Below, piece after piece: positions 1 to 8,763 of a stretch of 64,000 bases of DNA (within the stretch, counting starts at the first letter, position 1; each line of letters opens with the position of its first letter). The translations under genes were made by a program, and so were the position numbers. This DNA is from Xanthomarina spongicola (GTDB taxonomy: Bacteria; Bacteroidota; Bacteroidia; Flavobacteriales; Flavobacteriaceae). The DNA lies in contig NZ_QGGP01000007.1 of assembly GCF_003148645.1 (NCBI RefSeq), positions 62,001 to 126,000 on the forward strand, given 5' to 3'. The notes beneath the pieces were generated by a model that was not told the origin of the DNA, searched no databases, and saw nothing but the letters and a program-made list of their open reading frames with translations.

Positions 1-498
1 ACTGGAGCTTTTAAAAACAGGAAACCCATTGGAACTTGGAAAAAGTATGGCTATGAGAACAAACTTCACCATTCTTTTACCTTTTCCCAAGAAAATGATA
101 CCGTAATAATTAAATATTACACACCCAATGGATATGTTGCAAGAAAAGAATTAACAACTGGAATGCCCTTCACAAATGAAAGTAAAAAGTTTAAAGAAAT
201 TGTTTATTGGCAAGAAACACCAGGAAAAGACATTGATTATTTATTTGTCACTAAAAATGGATTCACGGTTTTTGACAAAGAAAACCCTGTTGTGTTTGAC
301 GAAACGACACCTGACAACATAATACAAATGAAATTTAATCCTGAAACTTATAGTCAAGAAGCCTTCATCTGGAAAAACGGAAAGACAATACCTTTTGAAT
401 TTTGTCCTTATGATGGAACAAAAGTGACCTATTTAGAAAATGGAGTGAAAAAATCCTATCGTTGGGAAGATTGTAAAAAAGTACCAATTAATAAATAA
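1..498 (+). CDS. Hypothetical protein, 3' part only (start outside window)
   Basis: The reading frame is open from base 1 and ends at a TAA at 496-498, so this is the C-terminal 165 residues of a longer protein. The first visible residues (GAFKNRKPIGTWKKYGYEN) resemble the 'G.F.NGKPIGTWKYY' repeats of MORN-like or YwqK-type proteins of Bacteroidota. The rest, rich in aromatic and charged residues, gives no domain I recognise. An internal Met at 163 exists, but the frame is clearly coding upstream of it. Function unknown; the MORN-like resemblance is an inference from one partial repeat. Confidence 0.7.
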   Translation, partial: TGAFKNRKPIGTWKKYGYENKLHHSFTFSQENDTVIIKYYTPNGYVARKELTTGMPFTNESKKFKEIVYWQETPGKDIDYLFVTKNGFTVFDKENPVVFDETTPDNIIQMKFNPETYSQEAFIWKNGKTIPFEFCPYDGTKVTYLENGVKKSYRWEDCKKVPINK

Positions 499-559
499 AA
501 ACGTTTGCCAATCCGTTTATAATTCATTACTAGTACTCGCCCACTTCTGAAAATCCTCG

Positions 560-612
560 CAGATTTTTTACCTGCCTACCAGCAGGCAGGTTCGGTTTGT
601 ATTTGCTAAATT
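560..612. repeat. Intergenic hairpin repeat, copy A
   Basis: A 53-bp block that recurs at 2533-2585 with a single mismatch (position 605). Its core is a hairpin with an 8-bp stem ACCTGCCT (570-577), a 6-nt loop and AGGCAGGT (584-591). It lies in the spacer between the partial gene ending at 498 and the gene starting at 707. It is GC-rich against the surroundings, consistent with a dispersed REP-like palindromic element. Confidence 0.85.
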
Positions 613-706
613 TAGGGTTTAAATAAATAACGTAATCATACAAAAAAGTGTTGTACACAATTAAACCATAAATAATAATCAAAATGAATCTAAAAAATTC
701 AAGTTT

Positions 707-1558
707 ATGAAAACTAAAGTAACCTTATTTTTACTCTTTATGAGTATCGGAATTTCTACAATAGCACAAAACTTCGACATCATTCTAAAAACGAATGGCG
801 AAGAAATGGAAGGAACTGTAAAAGGTATTGAAGAGGAAACTATATCCTTTATTTATAAAAACGAAACAATTGTTTATAAAGTGAAACAAAGTGATATTGT
901 AAAAATCACCTTCGCTTCTGGGAGAGTACAATTTTTTAATAAATTTGATCAACCAGGAAATTCTAATGATGTAAGCCTGGAAGACCATCATAATAAAGTA
1001 GCCGTTTTGCCCTTTGCTTATATTAAAGACCAACAGGCAGGAGATCAGGTGATGAGTAATAAAATACAGACTGAAACTTTCGCGCTTTTAAATAAACATC
1101 GTGGAGGTTTAACCTACTTAAGTGTTAACGACACGAATGCGTTATTAATTAAAGCAGGAGTTACTAATAATAATATTCAAGGGTATACTATGGGAGAAAT
1201 CTGTACGATTTTAGGAGTTGAATATGTAATTCAAGGAATGGTTTCAGTTGAAAAAACAACCCAACAAAATATCAATACTTATTCTGAAACCACAAAAAAC
1301 AAAGGAAATAATAAGGCTTATGTTGATAGTAATGGACATTTAATTGGAGATCCCTTAAATAATGGCAAAAGTCAATCTTATGGCTCTTCTATATCAACCA
1401 AAACTCAGAATTATGCAACTTCTATGACGATGAATATATTCAACGATAAAGGAGATAATATTTTTAGTCAAGACCATACGTCCTTTTGGAATACTCAAGA
1501 TGCCTATAAAATTACTTTAAAGTACTTGGCAAAAAGAATGCCTTTATTCAAGAAATAA
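707..1558 (+). CDS. Secreted protein with CsgG/TolB-N-like domain
   Basis: This 283-residue protein has a clear signal peptide (residues 1-20, ending STIAQ). Residues 22-78 form a small beta-rich N-terminal region of a kind common in Bacteroidota exported proteins ('DIILKTNGEEMEGTVKGI ... DIVKITF'). From about residue 98, 'VAVLPFAYIKDQQAGD' followed by 'ILGVEYVIQGMVSVEK' matches the pattern of CsgG and TolB N-terminal domains ('vavlpF... galGvdyvv.G.v'). The C-terminal half holds a polar, low-complexity insert (about 185-235) and then more of the fold. A periplasmic or outer-membrane-associated role is inferred; there is no lipobox, so it is not a canonical CsgG lipoprotein. It is a stand-alone gene with spacers on both sides. 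Confidence 0.6.
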   Translation: MKTKVTLFLLFMSIGISTIAQNFDIILKTNGEEMEGTVKGIEEETISFIYKNETIVYKVKQSDIVKITFASGRVQFFNKFDQPGNSNDVSLEDHHNKVAVLPFAYIKDQQAGDQVMSNKIQTETFALLNKHRGGLTYLSVNDTNALLIKAGVTNNNIQGYTMGEICTILGVEYVIQGMVSVEKTTQQNINTYSETTKNKGNNKAYVDSNGHLIGDPLNNGKSQSYGSSISTKTQNYATSMTMNIFNDKGDNIFSQDHTSFWNTQDAYKITLKYLAKRMPLFKK

Positions 1559-1688
1559 ATAATGGAATATAGAAAACTTTATATAACAAAAAGCTGAGTA
1601 ATAAAACATACTATTTTAGTGCTTAACCAATTTAAAAGTGCGTGTTTGTTTACACACACAAAACCCTTTACACAAAAAAACAAACAAT

Positions 1689-2471
1689 ATGCATAAAAAA
1701 ATATTTATAGTTTCGTTGCTAATTTTATTAACAAGTATTGGATATGCTCAATCTGATAAAATAAAAATTAAATCAGAAAATCTTAATGAATCAAATTATC
1801 TAAAAGTGGATGATTTTTATTTAACCCATTATTTGTATATCGACTTATTTTTAAGAGAGAATTTATTTCCAGAAGCAAATCCAGAAGATGTTTCCTCTAT
1901 ACTAAATGCATTAAAAAAGTATGTTTCATTAGAAAACAAGTTAGATATTGAAATTGAAAAACCTGGGAAAAAAAATTATTTAATTCGATTTGCACTATTA
2001 AAGAAAGATGACGGAACGGAACTTTTAATTGCATTTACAAACTGGAGTACGAAAGAAAAAATATTTGAGAAAGAAATAAAAATAGAGAACGATTCCTACA
2101 CGAGATGGTATTTTCTTAATGGAAACAAAATGACCTATAGAAAAGATATGTCTAATGAGAATGATTATTCAAATATGACCAAATCTGACCTAGTCAACGC
2201 TTATCTGTTCGATGAACTATCAGAGAACGATATGGAAATAAAAAACACCTTAGACGAAATTCTAAATGAAAGTGATTTGAATGTATCAGATACTATTATG
2301 GCTAATTTAATTCTCTTGAAATATCAAATTTTCCAAAGAGATAACGACAATGTGATTAAGCAAACCGAATACTTAAATAAACTGTTTGAAAACAATAAAT
2401 CGGAATCTAATATCAGAGGACTTGAAATGGCCTTTGACGCAACAAAATTTCAAATAGAACTAATGAAATAA
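1689..2471 (+). CDS. Hypothetical secreted protein
   Basis: A 260-residue protein counted from the ATG at 1689, which gives a textbook signal peptide (MHKKIFIVSLLILLTSIGYAQ). An upstream start at 1638 would place 17 polar residues before it and is unlikely. After the signal the chain is acidic and lysine-rich with predicted helices and no motif I can assign. The C-terminal third (about 180-260) is helical with regularly spaced Leu and Tyr, TPR-like in texture but without a clear repeat. Probably periplasmic. Function unknown. Confidence 0.6.
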   Translation: MHKKIFIVSLLILLTSIGYAQSDKIKIKSENLNESNYLKVDDFYLTHYLYIDLFLRENLFPEANPEDVSSILNALKKYVSLENKLDIEIEKPGKKNYLIRFALLKKDDGTELLIAFTNWSTKEKIFEKEIKIENDSYTRWYFLNGNKMTYRKDMSNENDYSNMTKSDLVNAYLFDELSENDMEIKNTLDEILNESDLNVSDTIMANLILLKYQIFQRDNDNVIKQTEYLNKLFENNKSESNIRGLEMAFDATKFQIELMK

Positions 2472-2532
2472 ATACAGTTAACATTAACGTATATATTTTA
2501 TAGATAGCAATTACCTACTTACCAAGTTCTTA

Positions 2533-2585
2533 CAGATTTTTTACCTGCCTACCAGCAGGCAGGTTCGGTTTGTATTTACTAAATT
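2533..2585. repeat. Intergenic hairpin repeat, copy B
   Basis: Second copy of the 53-bp element at 560-612, again between stand-alone genes. The 8-bp ACCTGCCT/AGGCAGGT stem is intact, and the flank TTCGGTTTGTATTT is conserved to the base. The two flanking spacers are otherwise dissimilar. Confidence 0.85.
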
Positions 2586-2628
2586 GGGTGCTTAAAACTG
2601 TTAACAACCCTTACAAAAATCATATAAA

Positions 2629-3006
2629 ATGAAAGTTACTACCGAAAAAAATGAAAAAGTTGCCAATATGATATTTGCTTCCATTTATCCACTTTACTTG
2701 ATTAGGTTGGAGAAGAATGGTAGATCAAAAGAAGAACTGAATCAGGTAATAGAATGGTTCACTGGTTTTGATAAAGATAAATTACAAGCACTCATTGAAG
2801 AGAAAGTAACTTTTAGAACATTTTTCCAAAAAGCTAAAATACATGCTAACGCACACTTAATTAAAGGAGTGGTTTGTGGTTATCGAATTGAAGAAATAGA
2901 GGATGAATTTGAATTGTATAGACAGTGCAGACGTATGGAAAAGCTAATTGATGAATTGGCAAGAGGTCGTAAAATGGAAAAAATTTTGCGTGAAGAAAAA
3001 AAGTAG
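2629..3006 (+). CDS. DUF2200 family protein
   Basis: A 125-residue soluble protein matching DUF2200 across its full length: 'FASIYPLYLIRLEKNGRSKEE' near the start, a central 'VIEWFTGFDKDKLQ', the signature 'LIKGVVCGYRIEEIED' and the terminal 'LIDELARGRKMEKIL'. These fit the family pattern as I know it. The family has no established function. The gene stands alone, 157 nt after the preceding stop and 44 nt before the GNAT gene. Confidence 0.88.
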   Translation: MKVTTEKNEKVANMIFASIYPLYLIRLEKNGRSKEELNQVIEWFTGFDKDKLQALIEEKVTFRTFFQKAKIHANAHLIKGVVCGYRIEEIEDEFELYRQCRRMEKLIDELARGRKMEKILREEKK

Positions 3007-3050
3007 AAACTGTTGCTAACAAAAAACTGAAACAAGAACAATTATAATCC

Positions 3051-3584
3051 ATGCAAATCCAATTCAGAAAACTACAACCAAAAGAATCAAACTCATATAG
3101 AGAGATTAGATTGGAATGTTTGAAGAATTTTCCAGAAAACTTTGGCTCTAATTATCAAGATGAAAAAGCAAAGGATGTTTTATTCTTTCAACCTCATATT
3201 GAAAAGCAAAACACAAATAATTTTATTATTGGAGCATTTAACAACAATAACTTAGTTGGAATTTCAGGTTTTAATAGATACGAAAGTGAGAAAACAAAAC
3301 ATCGAGGCAGAATCATTCAGGTCTATGTAAAACTAGAATATCAAGGACAACATATTGGTTCAAATATTATTAAAGCCACAATTGAAGAGGCCTTTAAAAT
3401 ATCAGGAATTGAGCAAATAGAAATTAATGTACTTACAAATAATGTAAATGCAGAAAAACTATATAATAAATTAGGCTTTGAAGCTTACGGTGTTCAAGAG
3501 AATTACATTAAAATTGACAACAAATATTACGATCAAAAAATGATGCTGTTATATAAAACAGTTTATCATTCAAAGTATAATTGA
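3051..3584 (+). CDS. GNAT family N-acetyltransferase
   Basis: A 177-residue protein with the GCN5-related acetyltransferase fold. The acetyl-CoA loop (motif A) is 'IIQVYVKLEYQGQHIGSNII' near residues 84-103, of the form V.P.yrg.GiG with Q-G-Q-H-I-G. Motif B follows as 'IEINVLTNNVNAEKLYNKLGFEAYGV', including the typical N-x-x-A-x-x-L-Y-x-x-x-G-F. The substrate cannot be read from sequence. It lies 44 nt after the DUF2200 gene, possibly co-transcribed. Confidence 0.85.
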   Translation: MQIQFRKLQPKESNSYREIRLECLKNFPENFGSNYQDEKAKDVLFFQPHIEKQNTNNFIIGAFNNNNLVGISGFNRYESEKTKHRGRIIQVYVKLEYQGQHIGSNIIKATIEEAFKISGIEQIEINVLTNNVNAEKLYNKLGFEAYGVQENYIKIDNKYYDQKMMLLYKTVYHSKYN

Positions 3585-3681
3585 CATTTATTCAAATCTA
3601 TAGCATCAATTCTTTTACTATCTTAGTCCTCAAGTCACCAAAACCAGAAACTAACTTTTCCTACATAAAAACACTAAAATC

Positions 3682-4101
3682 ATGAATTCAACAGTAAAAA
3701 ACATTTTAGCAGTAGTTGCAGGAATCATTATTGGAGGCATTGTCAATATGGGATTAATAAATATAAGTGGCTCTATTATTCCACCACCAGAAGGTGTAGA
3801 TAATACAACCATGGAAGGTTTAAAAGAGTCCATGCATTTGTTTCAACCCAAACATTTTATATTTCCATTTTTAGCTCATGCTCTTGGAACACTTGTTGGA
3901 GCCTTTATAGCAGCTAAAATTGCTGCAACTCGAAAAATGACATTCGCTTTAGTAATTGGTGCCTTTTTCTTATTAGGTGGCATTACCAGTGTTATGATGC
4001 TTCCTTCACCTACTTGGTTCTCCATACTTGATATTGTTGGAGCTTATATTCCTATGGCTTATATTGGAGGAAAGCTCGCTATAGGAAAAACGGAATATTA
4101 A
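3682..4101 (+). CDS. Small conserved membrane protein
   Basis: A 139-residue inner-membrane protein with about four hydrophobic segments: residues 7-30, 60-80, 88-107 and 113-133. A conserved-looking loop with proline-rich 'GSIIPPPEGVDN' lies between the first two. Gly-rich helix packing ('GALVGAFIAAKIA'-like) is typical of small uncharacterised Bacteroidota membrane proteins. No catalytic residues are apparent. It lies 41 nt before the C45-family gene and may be co-transcribed. Confidence 0.6.
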   Translation: MNSTVKNILAVVAGIIIGGIVNMGLINISGSIIPPPEGVDNTTMEGLKESMHLFQPKHFIFPFLAHALGTLVGAFIAAKIAATRKMTFALVIGAFFLLGGITSVMMLPSPTWFSILDIVGAYIPMAYIGGKLAIGKTEY

Positions 4102-4142
4102 AATTCACTTACAATTAACCGAACATAAATATCTAAATTATT

Positions 4143-5309
4143 ATGAAAAATATATTTATATTATTATTACTCTTAACATTTGAAGGTTTTGGACAACAAG
4201 CTAATAGAGATTTACAAATAATTACGCTTTCTGGAAGTGGTTATGACCTTGGCTTACAACATGGTAAACAATTAAAAGAAGAAATTGGAGACATTATTAG
4301 TGCATGGAAAAAAAATACTTCTAATGCATTAAAAAAAGATGCAGATTTAGTTGTGGCAGAGTTCTTTGAATATGCTAATTTTGATGAAGCCATTAAAAAA
4401 TGGACACCAGACCTATATGAAGAAGTAAAAGGAATTGCAGATGGTTCTGAACAAAATTTCAATGATGTGTTTGTTTTGAATTTACTCGATGAGTTTTGGG
4501 TTTATCTAGACAATCTGTACAACCATCATTGTAGTAGTTTAGGTGTGCCAGCAAGAAATGGAAATCCAGGCTATATTTCACAAAACATGGATCTTGAAAA
4601 TTATACTGATGGTTTTCAAGTGCTCATGCGTTTAAAAAGAATAGAAAATCGTCCAGAACAATTAATTTTAACACATCCTGGATTAATTGCATTAAATGGT
4701 ATGAATGAAGATGGCATTGGTGTCTGCGTAAATACGCTTATGGAATTAAATGCTTCTGCTTCAGGATTACCTGTGGCATTTGTTGTTAGGCGCATTATAA
4801 ATACCACAGATAAAGAAGATTTATTATCCTTTATCCAAACTGTAAATCACGCTTCAGGACAAAATTATATCTTAGGCATAAAAGGTGAAGTTTACGATTT
4901 TGAAGCTTCTGCAAATAAAGTCGTTAGATATAACCCCTTAAATGAAAATGGTACAGTTTACCATACAAACCATCCTATTGTAAATGATGATGTAAAATCT
5001 TGGCACAATCAGTTCAATCCTAATTTAAAAGAAAAAGAAAAACCTAAAAAGACAAATAGCCATTTAAGATTTAATGCTGTTGAAACTAGAATGGCAAATA
5101 GTGAAGAAATTAATGATCAACAGATAATGGATGCCTTGCGCTCTAAAGACGATAAAAACAACCCTGTTTGTAGAACAAATAATAACAATGGTTATGGGTT
5201 TACCTTTGCATCTACTATCATGACAATGTCTGAAAAACCTTATATACAAATTCTTGCTGGACCACCTGATGAATCTGATTATATACGAGTTGATTTTAGT
5301 TCAAAATAA
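4143..5309 (+). CDS. C45-family autoproteolytic acyltransferase/hydrolase
   Basis: A 388-residue exported protein with a signal peptide at residues 1-18. The body matches the acyl-CoA:6-aminopenicillanic acid acyltransferase/choloylglycine-like Ntn-hydrolase superfamily (peptidase family C45): an N-terminal 'SGSGYDLGLQHGKQLKEEI', then the probable nucleophile Cys130 in 'NHHCSSLGV', then 'GYISQNMDLE' and 'GLIALNGMNEDGIGVCVNTL'. Members activate by cleavage directly before the Cys and cleave or transfer amide-linked acyl groups. Substrate unknown. Periplasmic location is inferred from the signal peptide. Confidence 0.8.
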   Translation: MKNIFILLLLLTFEGFGQQANRDLQIITLSGSGYDLGLQHGKQLKEEIGDIISAWKKNTSNALKKDADLVVAEFFEYANFDEAIKKWTPDLYEEVKGIADGSEQNFNDVFVLNLLDEFWVYLDNLYNHHCSSLGVPARNGNPGYISQNMDLENYTDGFQVLMRLKRIENRPEQLILTHPGLIALNGMNEDGIGVCVNTLMELNASASGLPVAFVVRRIINTTDKEDLLSFIQTVNHASGQNYILGIKGEVYDFEASANKVVRYNPLNENGTVYHTNHPIVNDDVKSWHNQFNPNLKEKEKPKKTNSHLRFNAVETRMANSEEINDQQIMDALRSKDDKNNPVCRTNNNNGYGFTFASTIMTMSEKPYIQILAGPPDESDYIRVDFSSK

Positions 5310-5321
5310 TAATTACCTTTG
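5290..5321 (+). promoter_or_regulatory. Bacteroidota-type promoter for the first GT2 gene
   Basis: TTG at 5290-5292 and TACCTTTG at 5314-5321 with a 21-nt spacer, close to the known consensus (TTTG, 17-23 nt, TAnnTTTG). It overlaps the end of the C45 gene and would start transcription roughly 7-10 nt upstream of the ATG at 5336, giving a very short leader. Confidence 0.6.
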
Positions 5322-5335
5322 AAGCTTTAATTGCC

Positions 5336-6073
5336 ATGAAAAAACTATCTGTCATCATTCCTACTTATAACGAGGAAGCCTATTTAAAAAATGCGCTTCT
5401 TTCGGTTTCTTTTGCCGATGAAATTATTGTGATAGATTCTTTAAGTACAGATAAAACAGTAGAGATAGCTGAAGCTTTTGGCTGTAAAATATTAAGCAGA
5501 AAATTCGATAATTTTTCCAATCAGAAAAACCATGCACTTCAATATGCTACTGGAGAATGGGTTTTATTTATTGATGGTGACGAACGTATTACATACAAGT
5601 TAAAGCAAGAAATTCTTGAAGCTATGGATTCTGGGAAACATGCTGGATACAAGCTCAATTTTCCTCATTTTTATATGAATCGTTTTTTGTACCATCATAG
5701 CGATCATGTAACCAGATTAGTTCTTAGAGAAAAATGTCGATTTGAAGGTTCTGTTCACGAAAAACTAATTGTAGAAGGAAGTGTTGGGAAACTTAAAAAC
5801 CCTGTTTTACATTTCACATACAAAGGTTTGATGCATTACATAAGTAAAAAAGACAGTTATGCTTGGTTTCAAGCCGAACAGCTTTTAAACAAAGGTAAAA
5901 AAGCTACCTATTTTCATATAGCATTCAAACCTTTCTACCGTTTTTTTAGCAGTTATGTTTTACGTGGTGGTTTTCTAGATGGCATTCCAGGATTGGCAGT
6001 TGCCAGCATTAATGCCTATGGCGTTTTTTCTCGTTATGTAAAACTTATGCTTCTTCAAAAAGGTATTAGATAG
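5336..6073 (+). CDS. Glycosyltransferase family 2, WaaE/KdtX-like
   Basis: A 245-residue cytosolic GT2 enzyme. The GT-A start 'LSVIIPTYNEEAYLKNAL' and the metal/nucleotide motif 'LFIDGDERI' (D-G-D at about residue 80) are intact. The 'SFADEIIVIDSLSTDKTVE' and 'FSNQKNHAL' segments are characteristic of the WaaE/KdtX group, which adds a sugar to the lipopolysaccharide inner core. The C-terminal 'FYRFFSSYVLRGGFLDG' is shared with the paralog at 6896-7642. It opens the glycan cluster; its stop is 3 nt from the stop of the convergent deacetylase gene. Exact sugar and acceptor are unknown. Confidence 0.85.
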   Translation: MKKLSVIIPTYNEEAYLKNALLSVSFADEIIVIDSLSTDKTVEIAEAFGCKILSRKFDNFSNQKNHALQYATGEWVLFIDGDERITYKLKQEILEAMDSGKHAGYKLNFPHFYMNRFLYHHSDHVTRLVLREKCRFEGSVHEKLIVEGSVGKLKNPVLHFTYKGLMHYISKKDSYAWFQAEQLLNKGKKATYFHIAFKPFYRFFSSYVLRGGFLDGIPGLAVASINAYGVFSRYVKLMLLQKGIR

Positions 6074-6076
6074 GTT

Positions 6077-6796
6077 TTAGAAAAAAAGTTTTCCAAACTT
6101 CAATTTTCGTTTAAAAGTAGCTAGACTATCTTCTCCTTTAATATCTAATCGCTGAATTTCGTAGTTATTTTTAAATGGAAATGTATTTACTCTATTTCCA
6201 ATTCTCAAACCATAAGCTATTTGATTTTTATGCAACAAATTAATAAATGTTTGTTTCTCTTCTCCTTTTCTTGGATACTTTCCGTAAGGATAAGCTAATG
6301 TATTATGTACTTCTAAATGGTTTTCAACTATAAATTTTTTACATAAATCAAAATCTATCTGGATATCTTCAAGAGTCATCTCATCATATTTATTATGTGA
6401 AAAACTGTGTAAACCAAGCTCGACAACTTCAGAATCTAAAATTTGTAATTGTTCAACAGACATAATTTTTTCTTCATCTGTATTCCATGAATCCACACCA
6501 TTTACATATTTAAATGGCACATAAAAACAGGCTTTTAAACCATACTTTTTCAGCAACGGATAAGCCATTTCCAACTGATTTACATATACATCGTCGAACG
6601 TAATGATAACGGCTTTCTTAGGGAAATCTGCTAGACCTTTTATATCCTGAAAATCTTTAAAATGAAGTGATTGATAACCGTTTTCCTTTAAAAAAGCAAA
6701 TTGTTCTTCCAATTTTGAAACAGCAATAGTTAAGCCTTGACTCTCTTCGAGATTCGCACTCACACTATGATACATTAAAACAGGTAGTTTAGGCAT
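6077..6796 (-). CDS. Polysaccharide deacetylase family protein (CE4)
   Basis: A 239-residue protein of the NodB-homology/CE4 fold. It starts with 'PVLMYHSVS', has the catalytic and metal motif 'VIITFDDVYVN' (TFDD), and the second metal motif 'LGLHSFSHN' (H-S-x-x-H). Later 'TLAYPYGKYPRKG' matches motif 3 (A-Y-P-Y-G). These enzymes remove N-acetyl or O-acetyl groups from glycans. No signal peptide is evident, so it may act on cytosolic or membrane-linked precursors. It is transcribed divergently from the GT2 gene at 6896, inside the glycan cluster. Confidence 0.85.
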   Translation of the reverse strand: MPKLPVLMYHSVSANLEESQGLTIAVSKLEEQFAFLKENGYQSLHFKDFQDIKGLADFPKKAVIITFDDVYVNQLEMAYPLLKKYGLKACFYVPFKYVNGVDSWNTDEEKIMSVEQLQILDSEVVELGLHSFSHNKYDEMTLEDIQIDFDLCKKFIVENHLEVHNTLAYPYGKYPRKGEEKQTFINLLHKNQIAYGLRIGNRVNTFPFKNNYEIQRLDIKGEDSLATFKRKLKFGKLFF

Positions 6797-6808
6797 TGCT
6801 TGTTATTA

Positions 6809-6841
6809 TTGAAAAAAATCTATGTAAATTGATTACTTTTG
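6809..6841 (+). promoter_or_regulatory. Bacteroidota-type promoter upstream of second WaaE-like gene
   Basis: TTG at 6809-6811 and TACTTTTG at 6834-6841, spacer 22 nt, followed by the ATG at 6896. A second -7-like element, TATATTTG, lies at 6868-6875 closer to the start. The 99-nt divergent region must also hold the promoter of the minus-strand deacetylase; a reverse-orientation TATATTTG is present at 6845-6852. Confidence 0.5.
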
Positions 6842-6895
6842 ACACAAATATATAAAGGCATTAGCAATATATTTGATAAATCTGAAATTTTATAA

Positions 6896-7642
6896 ATGAT
6901 AAGCGCTTTAGCTATAACCTACAACGAGGAATCCAACATTGAAAGCTACATTGAGAGCCTGTCTTTTGCCGACGAAATTATTATTGTAGATTCTTTTAGT
7001 ACAGACCAAACGGTTGCTCTAGCAAAAAAACATAAGGTAACAGTTGTGCAACGAGCATTTGATAATTTTTCAGCACAAAAAAATCATGCTATTTCTCTAG
7101 CTAAAAACGACTGGGTTGTGTTTTTCGATTTAGACGAAAAAATTTCAGAATCTCTAGCAAAGGAAATAGTTTCTACAGTAAATTCTAAAAATCCATTGAA
7201 AGCCTATAAAGTAAAACGCAACTTTATTTTTATGGGTAAACGCTTAAAATATAGTGGTTTTCAAACAGATGAAGTTATCAGGTTATTTAATAAGAATTTC
7301 TGTAAATACAACGGAAATTCGGTTCATGAAACCATTGAAACTTCAGAAAAAACAGGTCTTTTAAAAAACACTTCAGATCATGATACCTATAAGGATTTTG
7401 ATAGTTACAATCAGAAATTAAGTCAATATAGCAAACTACAAGCAGAGCAATTATTCGAAAAAAATGTACGTCCTAACATGTATCATTTCCTGTTTAGACC
7501 TTGGTACAGGTTTATGCATCAATACTTTTTAAGAGGTGGTATTTTAGATGGTAAAGAAGGATTTATTTTAGCCTATATCAATGCCTTTTCAGTATTTAAA
7601 CGTTATATTCAACTTTGGTTGATGTATAGAAAAATTAATTGA
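6896..7642 (+). CDS. Glycosyltransferase family 2, WaaE/KdtX-like paralog
   Basis: A 248-residue paralog of the enzyme at 5336-6073. The same landmarks appear: 'ISALAITYNEESNIES', 'SFADEIIIVDSFSTDQTV', 'NFSAQKNHAI' and 'VVFFDLDEKI' where the usual D-G-D is D-L-D. The shared C-terminal block is 'PWYRFMHQYFLRGGILDG'. Two WaaE-like enzymes in one locus suggest two successive similar additions to lipopolysaccharide core or another surface glycan; this is an inference. The following GT4 gene begins 5 nt downstream, so the two are probably translated from one mRNA. Confidence 0.85.
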   Translation: MISALAITYNEESNIESYIESLSFADEIIIVDSFSTDQTVALAKKHKVTVVQRAFDNFSAQKNHAISLAKNDWVVFFDLDEKISESLAKEIVSTVNSKNPLKAYKVKRNFIFMGKRLKYSGFQTDEVIRLFNKNFCKYNGNSVHETIETSEKTGLLKNTSDHDTYKDFDSYNQKLSQYSKLQAEQLFEKNVRPNMYHFLFRPWYRFMHQYFLRGGILDGKEGFILAYINAFSVFKRYIQLWLMYRKIN

Positions 7643-7647
7643 TTGTT

Positions 7648-8715
7648 ATGCCAAATATATTTTTAGAATCTCATAACATTAAAAATCAATTCTTCGGATT
7701 TGGACAATTCAATTACCATCTAATAAAAGGATTGTATCATGCCAATCCAGATGATTTTAAAATGACTTTACATGTTAAAGATGCTTCTAAATTAAAAGAT
7801 GAATTTGGCAGCTTCTTCAACTATAAAAAATACTTTTCTTTTAGAAGATATCCTGCTTTAAGAATTAGAAAAAAATACGATGTTTGGCATTCTTTAAACC
7901 AGAATATCAAAATTGAACCATTTCATAACATTCCTTATATCTTGACAGTTCATGATGTGAATTTTATAGATGAAGTTTCTAAAGACATGGATCATGAAGT
8001 GAATATTAGATTTCAGGAGAAACTAAACAGAAGCTCAGCTATAACATACATTTCAGAATTTGCTAAAACCTCTACACATGCTCATTTTAAAGTACCAAGT
8101 GTTCCAGAGTATGTAATTTATAATGGCAATCCTATTGCAGAGATTACGTTACCTGAAAATCACAATCCAAAGCTCACTACATCTAGACCTTTTATATTTA
8201 GTATTGGCGAGTTTACCGAACGCAAAAACTTTCATACACTTGTAGAAATGCTTTCGCATTTGCCAGATTACGACTTGGTTTTATCTGGAAATAATGAAAC
8301 CTCTTATGCTTCAGGAAAATTAGCAAACACCATTGAGTCTTTAAATTTAAAGAATCGTGTCTTCATTACTGGTAAAATTGGAGATTTAGACAAGCAATAT
8401 TATTTAAAAAATTGTACAGCTTTTGTTTTTCCTTCGCTTCGTGAAGGTTTTGGTATACCACCAATTGAAGCCATGCGTTTTGGAAAACCAGTTTTCCTGT
8501 CTAATAACACTTCTTTACCAGAGATTGGTGGAAAACATGCTTTTTATTGGGATCATTACGAATCTGATTATATGGCAAACGTCTTTAACAATGGTATGAA
8601 TGAATATCTTAATAAGAAAGAAACTTATGCTACTGCCTATATTGAAAGAGCAAAAAGTTTTAATTGGGATAATACTGCCAAGCAGTATATTGAAGTTTAC
8701 AGAAGTCTTTTATAA
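7648..8715 (+). CDS. Glycosyltransferase family 4
   Basis: A 355-residue GT-B enzyme from the ATG at 7648; a TTG at 7639 in the same frame overlaps the upstream stop and is less likely. The C-terminal Rossmann half has the GT4 landmarks 'FIFSIGEFTERKNFHTLVEM', 'RVFITGKIGDLDKQYYLKNC' and the E-x7-E nucleotide-sugar motif in 'FVFPSLREGFGIPPIEAMRF'. The N-terminal half includes 'DVWHSLNQNIKIEP' and 'TVHDVNFIDEV', typical of acceptor domains. Retaining mechanism; donor sugar unknown. Co-oriented with the neighbouring GT2 genes. Confidence 0.88.
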   Translation: MPNIFLESHNIKNQFFGFGQFNYHLIKGLYHANPDDFKMTLHVKDASKLKDEFGSFFNYKKYFSFRRYPALRIRKKYDVWHSLNQNIKIEPFHNIPYILTVHDVNFIDEVSKDMDHEVNIRFQEKLNRSSAITYISEFAKTSTHAHFKVPSVPEYVIYNGNPIAEITLPENHNPKLTTSRPFIFSIGEFTERKNFHTLVEMLSHLPDYDLVLSGNNETSYASGKLANTIESLNLKNRVFITGKIGDLDKQYYLKNCTAFVFPSLREGFGIPPIEAMRFGKPVFLSNNTSLPEIGGKHAFYWDHYESDYMANVFNNGMNEYLNKKETYATAYIERAKSFNWDNTAKQYIEVYRSLL

Positions 8716-8737
8716 CAACTTGCTGAATAAAAATTAG

Positions 8738-8745
8738 TAGCTTTG
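8738..8745 (+). promoter_or_regulatory. Putative -7 element (TAGCTTTG)
   Basis: TAnnTTTG match 18 nt upstream of the ATG at 8764. The nearest TTG (8720-8722) gives a spacer of only 15 nt, shorter than usual, so the upstream box is uncertain. Confidence 0.35.
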
Positions 8746-8763
8746 TTTCATTAAAATCTATAC

